Origin: Mycobacterium branderi | Lineage (GTDB): Bacteria > Actinomycetota > Actinomycetes > Mycobacteriales > Mycobacteriaceae | Direction: 5' to 3' | Assembly: GCF_010728725.1 (NCBI RefSeq) | Contig: NZ_AP022606.1 | Location: 3,844,001-3,908,000, forward strand | DNA: 64,000 bases | Part shown: one piece after another, positions 1-11,200 of the stretch | How the letters are laid out: every line of letters begins with the position of its first letter | How positions within the stretch are numbered: position 1 is the first letter of the stretch | The notes under the pieces: model-generated | Told to the model about the DNA's origin: nothing | Database searches by the model: none | What the model saw: only the letters and a program-made list of their open reading frames with translations | Program-made: the position numbers and the translations under genes

Positions 1-1533
1 ATGGCGGTCCGCGACGGCGTGGTCGCGTGGCTGGGCAGCGACGACGTCGGCCGCAGCCAGTTTCCCGACGCCCAGGTGGTCGACCTCGACGGCGGCTTCG
101 TCGCGCCCGCGTTCGTCGACAGCCACATCCACGTCACCGCCACCGGCCTGACGCTGACCGGCCTGGATCTGCGCGCCGCCGGCTCCAAGCACCATTGCCT
201 GCAGCTGATCGCCGACCACGCCGCCGCCCACCCCGACGAGCTGGTGTGGGGCCACGGCTGGGACGAATCGGCGTGGCCCGACGGCGCACCGCCGTCCACG
301 GCCGAGCTGGATGCGCTGCTCGGCGACCGGCCGGCCTACCTGAGCCGCATCGACGTGCACTCGGCGCTGGCCTCGAGCGCTCTGCGGCGGCAGGTTCCGG
401 GGTTGGCCGCAGCCGACGGCTTTGCCGACGAGCGTCCGCTGGCCGGCGACGCGCATCACCTGGTCCGGGCCGTGGCTCGCGACCTGCTGAGCAGCGCGCA
501 ACTGGCCCAAGCCCGCATCGCCGCGCTGGACGCCGCCGCGGCGGTCGGCATCGTCTGTGTGCACGAGTGCGCCGGTCCCGAGATCGGCGGCCCGGACGAC
601 TGGCAGGCCCTGCGCGCCGTCGAGCACGGCGTCGACGTGATCGGCTACTGGGGTGAGGCGGTGAGCAGCCCGGCGCGCGCCCGCGAGCTGATGGCCGAGA
701 CCGGCGCGCACGGGCTGGGCGGTGACCTGTTCGTCGACGGCGCGGTGGGCTCCCGCACCGCCTGGCTGCGCGAGCCCTACGCCGACGCCCCGGAGACCGC
801 CGGCAACTGCTACCTCGAGCCGGGGGCGCTTACGGCCCATCTGCGGGCCTGCACCGAGGCGGGCGTGACGGCGGGTTTCCACGTCATCGGTGATGCCGCG
901 GTGTCGGCGGCGGTCGCCGCTTTGGAGCGGGTGGTCGACGAGTTCGGGACCATCGCGGTGGCCCGCTGCGGCCACCGGTTGGAGCATCTGGAGATGGTGA
1001 CCGGCGAGCAGGCGGCCAAGCTGGGCGCGTGGGGCGTCATCGCCAGCATGCAGCCGAACTTCGATGCGTTGTGGGGTGGCGGCGACGGCATGTACGCCCG
1101 CCGGCTGGGCAGCGATCGAGGTAGCCAGCTGAACCCGTTTGCGCTGTTAGCATCCCAAGGCGTGCCTCTCGCGTTCGGATCCGACGCCCCGGTGACGGGC
1201 CTTGACCCGTGGGCGAGCGTGCGGGCCGCGGCTCACCACCACACCCCGGACAGCGCGCTGTCCGTACGGGCGGCGTTTGCCGCCGCCACCCGCGGAGGGT
1301 GGCGCGCCGCCGGGGTTCGCGACGGGCTGACCGGCTCCCTGGCGCCGGGCGCACCCGCGTCCTACGCGGTTTGGGACGTCGGCGAACTCGACGTGGTGGC
1401 CCCCGACAACGCCGTCCAGCGCTGGTCGACCGACCCGCGCTCGAGAGTGCCTTTATTGCCGCGCCTGGCGCCCGGCGAAGCGCTTCCGCGCTGCCGGCAA
1501 ACCGTGCACCGGGGTGCGGTCATCTATGGCTAA
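1..1533 (+). CDS. Amidohydrolase family protein, 5' end outside the window
   Basis: Metal-dependent amidohydrolase of the YtcJ-like (amidohydrolase_3) type, expected to hydrolyse an unknown amide or cyclic substrate in the cytosol. Visible metal-site motifs are HIHVT near residue 43, HVIGDAA near 295, HRLEHLE near 328 and FGSDAP near 393, in the order expected for the TIM-barrel fold. The frame is open at base 1. The first residues ([12 protein letters not shown]) correspond to the usual start of the family only after about 20 missing residues of the N-terminal beta-sandwich, so the true start probably lies upstream of the window. The stop overlaps the start of lnt by 8 bases, so the two are likely co-transcribed. 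Confidence 0.85.
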   Translation: MAVRDGVVAWLGSDDVGRSQFPDAQVVDLDGGFVAPAFVDSHIHVTATGLTLTGLDLRAAGSKHHCLQLIADHAAAHPDELVWGHGWDESAWPDGAPPSTAELDALLGDRPAYLSRIDVHSALASSALRRQVPGLAAADGFADERPLAGDAHHLVRAVARDLLSSAQLAQARIAALDAAAAVGIVCVHECAGPEIGGPDDWQALRAVEHGVDVIGYWGEAVSSPARARELMAETGAHGLGGDLFVDGAVGSRTAWLREPYADAPETAGNCYLEPGALTAHLRACTEAGVTAGFHVIGDAAVSAAVAALERVVDEFGTIAVARCGHRLEHLEMVTGEQAAKLGAWGVIASMQPNFDALWGGGDGMYARRLGSDRGSQLNPFALLASQGVPLAFGSDAPVTGLDPWASVRAAAHHHTPDSALSVRAAFAAATRGGWRAAGVRDGLTGSLAPGAPASYAVWDVGELDVVAPDNAVQRWSTDPRSRVPLLPRLAPGEALPRCRQTVHRGAVIYG

Positions 1534-3430
1534 AGAAAGGCGGCGCTTCGACGACGCCACCGAGATCCTGCCGCTGGTCAGCGACGACGACACCGGCGAG
1601 ATCCCCGTGCCGGACGAGGACGAGGACTACGAGGACGTCGATACCGACGACAGCCCCGAATCGCCGAACGGGCTGGGTGACGCGCTACGGGCCCGGCTTT
1701 CCGCGCTCGGTCCCGCCCTGCTGGCGCGGCTGCCGAGGATCGGCAACGCGCTGAAGCCACGGCTGCTGCGGCTGGGCGCAACGCTCGCCGCGGCGCTACT
1801 GCTCTACGCCAGCTTCCCGGCGACAAACTGGTGGTGGGCCGCCGTCGTCGCGTTCGCGCTGCTGGCCTGGGTGCTGACCCGTCCCGCGACCACACCGGCG
1901 GGCGGACTGGGGTACGGCTTTCTGTTCGGGCTGACCTTCTATCTGCCGCTGCTGCCCTGGATCGGCAGCCTGGTCGGCGCGATGCCCTGGATTGCGCTGG
2001 CGACGGTGTCGGCCGTATTTCCCGCCATCTTCGGGCTGTCGGCCGTCACGGTGCGCCGGTTGCCCGGCTGGCCGGTGTGGTTCGCGCTGGTGTGGGTGGC
2101 CCAGGAGTGGTTGAAGTCGACCGGCCCATTCGGTGGGTTCCCGTGGGGCATCGTCGCATTCGGTCAAACCGATGGCCCCTTCCTGCCGTTGGTCCGGCTC
2201 GGTGGCCCCCCGCTGCTGTCGCTGGGAATCGTGCTGATGGGTTGCGCCGCAACCGCAATCGCCGTCGAAATCGTGTCGTGGTGGCAGAGCCCGCATCGGG
2301 AGGACCGTGCTCCGGCGGTCATGCTGCCGACGGTCTGCGTATGCGTGGTGTTGTTCGCCGCGATCGCCGTGTGGCCGCCGGTCCGGCATTCCGGGACGGG
2401 TTCGGGTAACGAGCCCGCCGTCACCGTCGCCGCGGTGCAGGGCAACGTGCCGCGACTCGGGTTGGACTTCAACTCCCAGCGCCGGGCGGTGCTCGACAAC
2501 CATGTCCGGGAGACGCGGCGACTGGCCGACGACGTGCATGCCGGTCGGGCCCCGCAGCCCCAATTCGTCGTCTGGCCCGAGGACGCGTCGGACATCGATC
2601 CGTTGGCCAATCCCGACGCGGGTCAGCTGATCACCGCGGCAGCGGCGGCGATCGGCGCGCCGATCCTGGTCGGAACCGTGCTCGACATGCCCAACCGGCC
2701 GCCGGATCAGCCGGCCTACACCAACACGGTGATCGTCTGGAATCCCGGCAGCGGTCCGGCCGAACGCCACAACAAGCAGATCGTCCAGCCGTTCGGGGAG
2801 TATCTGCCGTGGCCGTGGCTCTTCAAGCACCTGTCCGGCTTTGCCGCCTGGGCCGGGCACATGGTGCCGGGCCAGAGCAGCGGCGTGGTGCACGCCGCCG
2901 GCATCCCGGTCGGGGTGGCCACCTGCTGGGAAGTGATCTTCGACCGCGCCCCGCGCGAATCGGTGCGCAACGGCGCCCAGGTGCTGGCCATGCCCAGCAA
3001 CAACGCCACCTTCGACCAGACCATGAGCGAGCAGCAGCTGGCGTTCGACAAGGTGCGCGCCGTCGAGCACGACCGCTACGTCGTCGTCGCCGGCACGGTC
3101 GGCATCAGCGCGGTCATCGCGCCGGACGGCCGGGAACTGGACCGGACCGGCTTCTTCGAGCCGGCTTACCTGGACAACCAGGTGCGGCTGAAGACGACGC
3201 TGACGCCGGCCACCCGCTGGGGGCCGGTCGTGCAGTGGATCCTGGTCCTGGCGGGCGTCGGCGCCATTCTGGCCGGAATACTGCACAATGGGTGGTTCCC
3301 GCGTCCGAATCGCCGCTGGCTTCGGCCAGCGCGACGGGACGCTGCGACCGATGACGAGCCGCCTGACGAGGACCTGATCGACGAGGACGACGAACCGCTC
3401 GACGAGGGCGGCCGACATTCCGCCCGGTGA
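1526..3430 (+). CDS. lnt: Apolipoprotein N-acyltransferase (Lnt)
   Basis: Membrane enzyme that N-acylates the lipid-modified cysteine of lipoproteins, the last step of lipoprotein maturation. After an acidic cytosolic N-terminus (about 55 residues rich in Asp/Glu), several membrane segments run to about residue 290. A carbon-nitrogen hydrolase domain follows, with the Glu-Lys-Cys triad visible in [22 protein letters not shown] and VGVATCWEV, and a final membrane segment near residue 580. The C-terminal tail is again acidic. I chose ATG 1526 over an in-frame GTG at 1514 because it follows a GGGGTG box. In M. tuberculosis the equivalent domain is fused to the mannosyltransferase; here they are separate genes 21 bp apart. 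Confidence 0.92.
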   Translation: MAKERRRFDDATEILPLVSDDDTGEIPVPDEDEDYEDVDTDDSPESPNGLGDALRARLSALGPALLARLPRIGNALKPRLLRLGATLAAALLLYASFPATNWWWAAVVAFALLAWVLTRPATTPAGGLGYGFLFGLTFYLPLLPWIGSLVGAMPWIALATVSAVFPAIFGLSAVTVRRLPGWPVWFALVWVAQEWLKSTGPFGGFPWGIVAFGQTDGPFLPLVRLGGPPLLSLGIVLMGCAATAIAVEIVSWWQSPHREDRAPAVMLPTVCVCVVLFAAIAVWPPVRHSGTGSGNEPAVTVAAVQGNVPRLGLDFNSQRRAVLDNHVRETRRLADDVHAGRAPQPQFVVWPEDASDIDPLANPDAGQLITAAAAAIGAPILVGTVLDMPNRPPDQPAYTNTVIVWNPGSGPAERHNKQIVQPFGEYLPWPWLFKHLSGFAAWAGHMVPGQSSGVVHAAGIPVGVATCWEVIFDRAPRESVRNGAQVLAMPSNNATFDQTMSEQQLAFDKVRAVEHDRYVVVAGTVGISAVIAPDGRELDRTGFFEPAYLDNQVRLKTTLTPATRWGPVVQWILVLAGVGAILAGILHNGWFPRPNRRWLRPARRDAATDDEPPDEDLIDEDDEPLDEGGRHSAR

Positions 3431-3451
3431 GGGCCAGACACAAGGAGCCAT

Positions 3452-4228
3452 ATGACGGGCGACCGTCCCACCCAGCGCACCCTGGTGATCATCCCGACCT
3501 ACAACGAGCGGGAGAATCTGCCGCTGATTCTGCGTCGGCTGCACGATGCCCGCCCCGACGTGCACGTGCTCGTGGTCGACGACAGCAGCCCCGACGGCAC
3601 CGGGCAGCTAGCCGACGAGCTGGCCCAGGCCGATCCCGAGCGCATCCACGTCATGCACCGCACGGTCAAGAACGGCCTCGGGGCGGCCTACCTGGAAGGA
3701 TTCGCCTGGGGCCTGAGCAGGCAGTACACGACGCTGGTCGAGATGGACGCCGACGGCAGCCACGCGCCCGAGCAGCTGCACCGCCTGCTGGAGGCCGTGG
3801 ACGCCGGCGCCGACCTGGCGATCGGTTCGCGCTACGTCGACGGCGGGACGGTCCGCAACTGGCCGTGGCGGCGCATCGTGCTGTCCAAGGTGGCCAATAC
3901 CTATTCACGCCTGCTGTTGGGCATCGGTGTCCACGACATCACCGCCGGCTACCGCGCCTACCGGCGCGCGGTGCTGGAGAAGCTCGACCTCGACGCCGTC
4001 GACTCCAAGGGCTACTGCTTCCAGATCGACCTGACCTATCGCACGGTCAGCAACGGGTTCACCGTCGTCGAAGTCCCGATCACGTTCACCGAGCGAGAAC
4101 TCGGGGTGTCCAAGATGAGCGGGTCCAACGTCCGCGAAGCGCTGGTCAAAGTCGCCCAGTGGGGGATCAGCGGACGGCTCCACCGCCAACCGCGGGAGTG
4201 CGTGTCGCCGGTCGACACGCCGGACTAA
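3452..4228 (+). CDS. ppm1: Polyprenol-monophosphomannose synthase (Ppm1)
   Basis: GT2 glycosyltransferase that transfers mannose from GDP-mannose to polyprenyl phosphate, giving the mannose donor for lipomannan, lipoarabinomannan and protein O-mannosylation. The 258-residue protein has the nucleotide-binding strand [11 protein letters not shown] near residue 40 and the metal-binding EMDADGSH (DxD) near residue 98, the length expected for the catalytic domain alone. An AAGGAG ribosome site lies 6 bp before ATG 3452. It directly follows lnt; in M. smegmatis the two are likewise separate and the proteins are known to interact, while in M. tuberculosis they form one polypeptide. It converges on rbpA. 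Confidence 0.95.
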   Translation: MTGDRPTQRTLVIIPTYNERENLPLILRRLHDARPDVHVLVVDDSSPDGTGQLADELAQADPERIHVMHRTVKNGLGAAYLEGFAWGLSRQYTTLVEMDADGSHAPEQLHRLLEAVDAGADLAIGSRYVDGGTVRNWPWRRIVLSKVANTYSRLLLGIGVHDITAGYRAYRRAVLEKLDLDAVDSKGYCFQIDLTYRTVSNGFTVVEVPITFTERELGVSKMSGSNVREALVKVAQWGISGRLHRQPRECVSPVDTPD

Positions 4229-4256
4229 TTCCCGGGTTTGCGCACCTTCGCCGAAG

Positions 4257-4595
4257 TCAGCTACCGCGGCGGCGCGACCTGATCAGCTCGAGGCGCTCCT
4301 TGAGCAGCTCCTCGAGCTCCTCGATCGAGCGGCGCTCCAGCAGCATGTCCCAGTGCGTGCGCGGCGGCTTGACCTTCTTCGGCTCGGGCAGGTCACCCTC
4401 GATCAGGGTGCCTTCCATCCCGTTACGGCACAGCCAAGTGCCGGGGATCTCGGCGTCGTCGGCGAACGGAACGTCGAACTCCTCGCCGTTTTCCGTGCGA
4501 TACCGCGCAATCTGACGCGGCGCCAGATCGTGATTGCGGTCGGTCTCGTAGCTCACGGCTCCGAGGCGGCTGCCTCTCAGCACACGATCAGCCAT
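4257..4595 (-). CDS. rbpA: RNA polymerase-binding protein RbpA
   Basis: Actinobacterial transcription factor that binds the principal sigma factor and RNA polymerase and stabilises open promoter complexes; essential in M. tuberculosis. The 112-residue length matches the family. Visible parts are the N-terminal tail (MADRVLRGSRLGAVSYE), the core domain with GTWLCRNG, the basic linker KKVKPPRTHWDM that contacts promoter DNA, and the C-terminal sigma-interaction helix rich in Glu/Leu/Arg. ATG 4595 is preferred over the upstream in-frame codon because an AGAGGAG box precedes it at the right distance. It is divergent from the small gene at 4728 across a 132-bp promoter region. Confidence 0.97.
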   Translation of the reverse strand: MADRVLRGSRLGAVSYETDRNHDLAPRQIARYRTENGEEFDVPFADDAEIPGTWLCRNGMEGTLIEGDLPEPKKVKPPRTHWDMLLERRSIEELEELLKERLELIRSRRRGS

Positions 4596-4727
4596 CGTCA
4601 ACACTCCTCTAAGTGCAATTCTCTCCGGGCTGGACAACGCTGTGGCGGTCTGCGCAGTTCCCGGCTATTGCGACGCGACCTCCCATGATACCGGGACCGC
4701 CATGCCGAGGGCGTTAAAGTCGGGGCC

Positions 4728-5066
4728 GTGAGCCGCCGTGCCCGACCGCAGCCCTGCCGTTGGTGTGGCCGCGACGTGACCGACACCGGGATGGGCCGCC
4801 GCCGGCAGTACTGCCGCCAGTCCTGTCGACAGCGCGCCTACGAGCAGCGGGCCTCGATGAACGGGGCGAACGGGCCCACGTTGCCGCCCGATGCCGTCGT
4901 GCTGTCCGCCGACGAGGCCGCCGACCTGTCCGACCGGGTTTATCAGGTGCGATGTGCCGCCGAAGACGTCGCCACCGCGCTCGAGGAGGGAGCCGGCGCC
5001 ACCGAACTGCGCGAGCTGTGCGACGCGCTGATGCGGGCGGCCAAAGCGGCCGACGGCTGGCGCTGA
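4728..5066 (+). CDS. Small cysteine-containing protein, Rv2049c type
   Basis: 112-residue conserved mycobacterial hypothetical. The N-terminal 40 residues are basic and hold CRWCGRD and YCRQSC, a C-x2-C plus C-x3-C spacing that could bind one zinc ion, reminiscent of small ribbon proteins. The C-terminal half is acidic and helical. It sits between rbpA and pks12 as Rv2049c does in M. tuberculosis. The start is GTG 4728; no other good start is visible. Function unknown; a nucleic-acid or protein-binding role is only a guess from the ribbon-like cysteines. Confidence 0.8.
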   Translation: MSRRARPQPCRWCGRDVTDTGMGRRRQYCRQSCRQRAYEQRASMNGANGPTLPPDAVVLSADEAADLSDRVYQVRCAAEDVATALEEGAGATELRELCDALMRAAKAADGWR

Positions 5067-5217
5067 CCGCGACTGACCGTCTCCAAGCTGTGACCTGTAC
5101 AGTCGCGCCATGGATCGCTGGGCAAGGCCGGTATTGGCCGCGGACCCGGCTCACCGACTTTCGTGACTCGGCCGCATTCCGGGTTTGGCGACCGACGTTA
5201 GGCGAGGGGTAACAAAT

Positions 5218-8200
5218 ATGGCTGACCAACTCCAGCATGCGACCGAAGCGCTGCGTAAAGCGCTGGTCCAGGTGGAGCGGCTGAAGCGCAAGAACCGCGC
5301 TCTGCTGGAACGGTCCGGTGAACCGATCGCGATCGTCGGGATGTCCTGCCGGTTCCCCGGCGGAGTTCAAAGCCCTGACGACTTGTGGGACATGGTCGCC
5401 CAGGGCCGAGACGTGATGTCGGAGTTCCCCACCGATCGCGGCTGGGACCTGGCCGGGTTGTTCGACCCCGACCCCGACGCGCCGCACAAGTCCTACACCC
5501 GGCACGGCGGATTCGTCGACGACGTCGCGGGTTTCGACGCCGGGTTCTTCGGGGTGTCCCCGAGCGAGGCGCTGGCCACCGACCCGCAGCACCGGATGCT
5601 GCTGGAGCTGTCGTGGGAGGCGTTGGAGCGCGCCGGAATTGACCCGACCGGGCTGCGCGGCAGCGCCACCGGCGTGTTCGCCGGGATCATCGTCCAGGGC
5701 TACGGCATGCTCGCCGAAGAGATCGAGGGCTACCGGCTGACCGGCATGACCTCCAGCGTCGCGACCGGCCGGGTGGCCTACGTGCTGGGACTGGAAGGCC
5801 CGGCCGTATCGGTGGACACCGCGTGCTCGTCGTCGCTGGTGGCGCTGCACATGGCGGTGCAGTCGCTGCGCTCGGGGGAGTGCGACCTGGCCCTGGCCGG
5901 GGGAGCGACGGTCAACGCGACGCCGACGGTGTTCGTGGAGTTCAGCCGGCATCGGGGGCTCGCGCCCGACGGCCGGTGCAAACCGTACGCGGGCGCGGCC
6001 GACGGCGTCGGCTGGTCCGAGGGCGGCGGCATGCTGGTCGTCGAGCGGCTTTCGGACGCCCGGCGATTGGGCCATCCGGTGTTGGCTGTGGTGCGCGGGT
6101 CGGCGGTCAACCAGGACGGTGCCTCCAACGGGTTGACGGCGCCGAACGGTCCGTCGCAGCAACGAGTGGTGCGCGCCGCGCTGGCCAACGCCGGACTCAG
6201 CCCGGCCGAAGTCGATGCGGTGGAGGGCCACGGCACCGGCACCACACTGGGCGATCCCATTGAGGCCCAAGCACTTTTGGCGACCTACGGACAAGACCGG
6301 TCCGAGCCGCTCTGGCTGGGGTCGATCAAGTCCAACATGGGGCACACCCAGGCCGCCGCAGGTGTCGCCGGTGTGATCAAGATGGTGCAGGCCATGCGCC
6401 ACGAGACACTGCCGGCGACATTGCATGTGGATTCGCCTAGCCCGCATGTGGATTGGTCGGCGGGACGGGTGTCGCTGCTGACCGAACCCCACCCGTGGCC
6501 GGCCGACGGCAAAGCGCGCCGCGCCGGAGTGTCGTCGTTCGGGATCAGCGGCACCAACGCGCATGTGATCATCGAATCCGTCCCGCCCGCGGATCCGCCC
6601 GCCAAGGCCGTCAAGCCCGTGGCGCTGCCGTGGGTGGTGTCGGCGAAAAGCGCTGCGGCACTGAGCAAGCAGGCCGCCCGGTTGTCGAAGTTTGTGGCCG
6701 CCCGCACCGACCTGGACCCGGTCGACGTCGGCTGGACCTTGGCGGGCCGGTCGACCTTCGAGCATCGCGCGGTCGTCGTCGGCTCAGACCGTGACCAGCT
6801 GCTGGCCGGGTTAAGCGAACTGGCAGACGGTCTGCCCGGCGCACACGTGATCCAGGGCAGCGCCACGCCAGCCGGCAAAACCGTGTTCGTCTTCCCCGGC
6901 CAGGGCTCCCAATGGCTCGGCATGGGCGTCGAATTACTAGACCATGCACCGGTTTTCGCCGAGCACATGCAGGCCTGGGCGGACGCCTTCGCGGAGTTCG
7001 TCGACTGGTCGCTGATCGACGTGCTGCGCGGCACGCCGGGTGCGCCCGGCCTCGACCGGGTCGATGTCGTACAGCCCGCGCTGTTCGCGGTGATGGTGTC
7101 GCTCGCCGAACTGTGGCGATCCATCGGTGTGCGGCCGGACGCCGTGATCGGCCATTCGCAGGGTGAGATCGCCGCCGCCTACGTGGCGGGTGCGTTGTCG
7201 TTGCGCGACGCCGCACGGGTCGTCACGCTGCGCAGCAAGATGCTGCGAGAGTTGGCCGGCCGCGGCGGCATGGTGTCGCTGGCCTGCGACATCGAACAAG
7301 CTCGAGAATTGTTGGCGCCCTTCGGGGATCGGATCAGCATCGCCGCGATCAACGGCCGCTCCGCGGTGGTGGTATCCGGCGAAGTGCCGGCGCTGGACGA
7401 GTTGATCCGGCACTGCACGGAACGCGAGCTGCGCGCCCGCCGCATCGACGTGGACTACGCGTCGCATTCCGCCGACGTCGAGGCAATCCGCGACCAGCTG
7501 GCCGAGGCGCTGGTCGGCATCGAGCCCCAATCGTCGCGCACCGCATTCTTTTCCACGGTCACCGGCAGCCTCTTCGACACCGCCGGATTGGACGCCGACT
7601 ACTGGTATCGCAACATCCGGCAGACCGTCGAATTCGACCAGGCGGTCCGCAGCGCCTGTCAGCAGGGCTACCGAACCTTCGTCGAATCCAGCCCGCATCC
7701 GGCGTTGATCGCCGGCATCGAGGACACCGTCACCGACCACGGCGCGAACCCCATCGTCATTCCCACCCTCGGCCGCGACGACGGCGGGTTCGACCGGTTC
7801 CTGACCGCCGCCGCGCAGGCCTTCGTGTCGGGCGTCGCCGTAGACTGGCGCGCGGCGCTGCCCGGCGGGCAGTTTGTCGAATTGCCGACGTATGCCTTTG
7901 AACGGCGGCGGTTTTGGCTCGCCGGCGACGGCGCCGCACTCGACGCTGCCGGTCTGGGCTTGGCGTCCAGCGAGCATCCGCTGCTGGGAGCGGTCGTGGA
8001 GCGACCGGACTCCGGCGGCGTGGTGTTGACCGGCCGCCTGTCGCCGTCGTCGCACGGCTGGCTGAACGACCACGCCGTCTCGGGGATGACCGTGTTTCCC
8101 GGCACGGGATTCGTCGAGTTGGCCATCCGCGCCGGCGACGAGGTCGGCTGTTCGGTAGTCGACGAACTGACGCTGCAGGCACCGCTGATGCTGCCCGCCT

Positions 8201-11200
8201 CCGGTTCGGTGGCGCTGCAGGTCGTCGTCGGCGCGGCCGACGAGACCGGCAAGCGCACCGTATCCGTGTTCTCCCGGGAGAACGCAGATGCGGCGTGGAC
8301 CTGCCACGCCGAGGGCGTGTTGAGCTCGGAATCTGTTGAGGCGGCAGCGGATTTGTCGGCGTGGCCGCCGTCCGGCGCCAGCGCTGTCGACGTGGCCGAC
8401 GGCTACGAGCGGTTGGCGGCCCACGGCTACGGATACGGCCCGGCATTTCGCGGGCTGACCGCGATGTGGCGCCGCGGCGACGAAGTGTTCGCCGAAGTGA
8501 CCCTGCCCGAGGCTGCCGGCGGGGTCAGCGGGTTCGGCGTGCACCCGGCGCTGCTGGACGCGGCGCTGCACGCGTTGGTCGTCGGCCACGATGCGGCCGA
8601 ACTGGCTTTGCCGTTCTCCTGGCAGGGCGTAACGCTGCATGCCGCGGGCGCGTCGGCGGTCCGGGCGCGAATCTCGCCGGCTGGCCCGTCGGCGGTGTCG
8701 GTCGAGCTGGCGGACGGTTTGGGGCTGCCGGTGTTGTCGGTGTCGGCGATGGTGGCGCGTCCGGTATCGCAACAGCAGTTGATGGCAGCGGTATCCGGTT
8801 CGGGTGCCGACCGGTTGTTCGAGCTGGCCTGGTCACCCGCTTCGGCGGGTAACGCGCCTACGCCGTCGTACGAGATCTTTGAATCGCTGCCCACAACAGA
8901 GGATGCCGTCACCGCCGCTTACGAGCGCGTACACACGGCGTTGACAGCGGTGCAGACCTGGCTCTCCGAACGCGACTCGGGCGTTCTCGTCGTCGTCACC
9001 CGCGGCGCCATGGCGCTGCCCGGAGAAGATGTCACCGACCTCGCCGGCGCCGCGGTGTGGGGGCTGGTGCGCTCGGCGCAGACCGAGCATCCCGGGCGGC
9101 TGGTTCTCGCCGATGTCGACGGAAACATCGATGCGGCAACGATTTTGGCGGTCGGTGAGCCGCAGGTGCTGCTGCGCGACGGCGTGGCGTACACGCCGCG
9201 GGTGCGCGGCAGCCGCGCGGTCGACGGTCTGCTGGTGCCCCCGGATGGCGAGAAGCCGTGGCGGTTGGGTCTTTCGGCCGCAGGCACATTCGAAAACCTG
9301 CAACTCGAACCGGTGCCCAACGCCGACGCGCCGCTGGGACCGGGCCAGGTCCGCGTGGCGGTCCGGGCCATCGCCGCCAACTTCCGCGACGTGATGATCA
9401 CGCTGGGCATGTTCACCCACGACGCGCTGCTGGGCGGCGAGGCCGCCGGCGTGGTGGTCGAAGTCGGGCCCGGCGTCACCGAATTCGCGGTCGGGGACGC
9501 GGTGATGGGATTCTTCCCCGACACCAGCGGCACCCTGGTGGCCGGCGACACCCGGCTGTTGCTTCCGATGCCGGCCGACTGGTCGTTCGCCGAGGCCGCC
9601 GGCGTCTCAGCTGTCTTCACCACCGCCTACTACGCGTTCCTGCACCTGGCCGATGTGCGGCCGGGGCAGCGGGTGTTGATCCACGCCGCCACCGGCGGTG
9701 TCGGCATGGCGGCCGTGCAACTGGCCCGCCATTTGGGGCTGGAGATCTACGCCACCGCCAGCCGCGGCAAGTGGGACACGCTGCGGGCCATGGGCTTTGA
9801 CGACGAGCACATCGCCGACTCGCGCACCCTGGACTTCGAGGAGAAATTCCACGCGGCCACCGGCGGTCGCGGAATGGATGTGGTGCTCGACTCGCTGGCC
9901 GGAGATTTCGTCGACGCCTCGCTGCGACTGGTCGCCCCAGGCGGCGTCTTCCTGGAGATGGGCAAGACCGACATCCGCGATCCCGGCGTGGTGGCCGAAA
10001 ACTACCCGGGCGTACGCTACCGCGCCTTCGACCTTTTCGAACCCGGCCGGGCGCGCATGCACCAATACCTGCTCGAGCTCGCAAAGCTGTTCGACGACGG
10101 CGTATTACGGCCGTTGCCGGTGACCACATTCGACATCCGGCGCGCCCCGGCGGCATTGCGGTATCTGAGCCAGGCGCGCCACACCGGCAAGGTCGTGATG
10201 ACGATGCCGGACGCGTGGGCGGCGGGCACGGTGTTGATCACCGGCGGTACCGGGATGGCCGGCTCGGCGCTGGCGCGGCACGTGGTGGCCGAGCACGGGG
10301 TGCGCCACCTGCTGCTGCTGAGCCGCCGCGGCGCGGACGCCCCCGGCGCGGCCGAGCTGGCGGCCGAGCTGCGGGACGCCGGCGCGCAGGTGCAGGTGGT
10401 GGCCTGCGACGCGGCCGACCGCGAAGCCTTGGCCAAGGTGATCTCCGATATTCCGGTGCAGCATCCGCTGTCGGCGGTGATTCACGCCGCCGGGGTGCTC
10501 GATGACGCGGTGGTGACTTCGCTGACCCCGGAGCGGGTGGACGCGGTGCTGCGGGCCAAAGTCGACGCGGCGTGGAATCTGCATGAGCTGACCCGGGATC
10601 TGCATGTGTCGGCGTTCGTGATGTTCTCGTCGATGGCCGGCCTGGTGGGCTCCTCTGGCCAGGCCAACTACGCGGCGGCCAACTCGTTCCTCGACGCACT
10701 GGCTGCGCACCGGCGCGCCCACCGGCTGCCCGCGACCTCGCTGGGCTGGGGACTGTGGGAGCAGGCCAGCGAAATGACCGGCGGACTCGACGCCGCCGAC
10801 CGGGCCCGGCTGAGCCGCAGCGGCGTCAAGGCGCTGTCCTCCGCCGAAGCGCTGCAGCTGTTCGACACGGCGATGATCGTCGACGAGCCGTTCCTGCTGC
10901 CGGCACACATTGACACCGCAGCGCTGCGCAGCCACGCCGCGGCGGTGCCGCCGATGTTCAGCGAGCTGATCACCGCGCCGGCCCGCCGCCGCGTCGACGA
11001 GTCGCTGGCCGCCACCAAGTCCAAATCTGCTCTGGCGCAACGGCTGCACGGGCTATCAGAGGACGAGCAGCATGCCATGCTGCTGACTTTGGTGCGCTCC
11101 CACATCGCGACCGTGCTCGGCAACACCACCCCGGAGGCCGTCGACCCCGACAAGGCCTTCCAGGATCTCGGGTTCGACTCGCTAACCGCGGTCGAAATGC

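Noticed and set aside
1796..3565. 589-codon open frame antisense to lnt
   Set aside because: High-GC shadow of lnt; no family resemblance, and the sense frame has clear catalytic motifs.
4714..6765. 683-codon minus-strand frame across the pks12 start
   Set aside because: Runs antisense through the KS domain and two promoters; composition is the mirror of the PKS codons.
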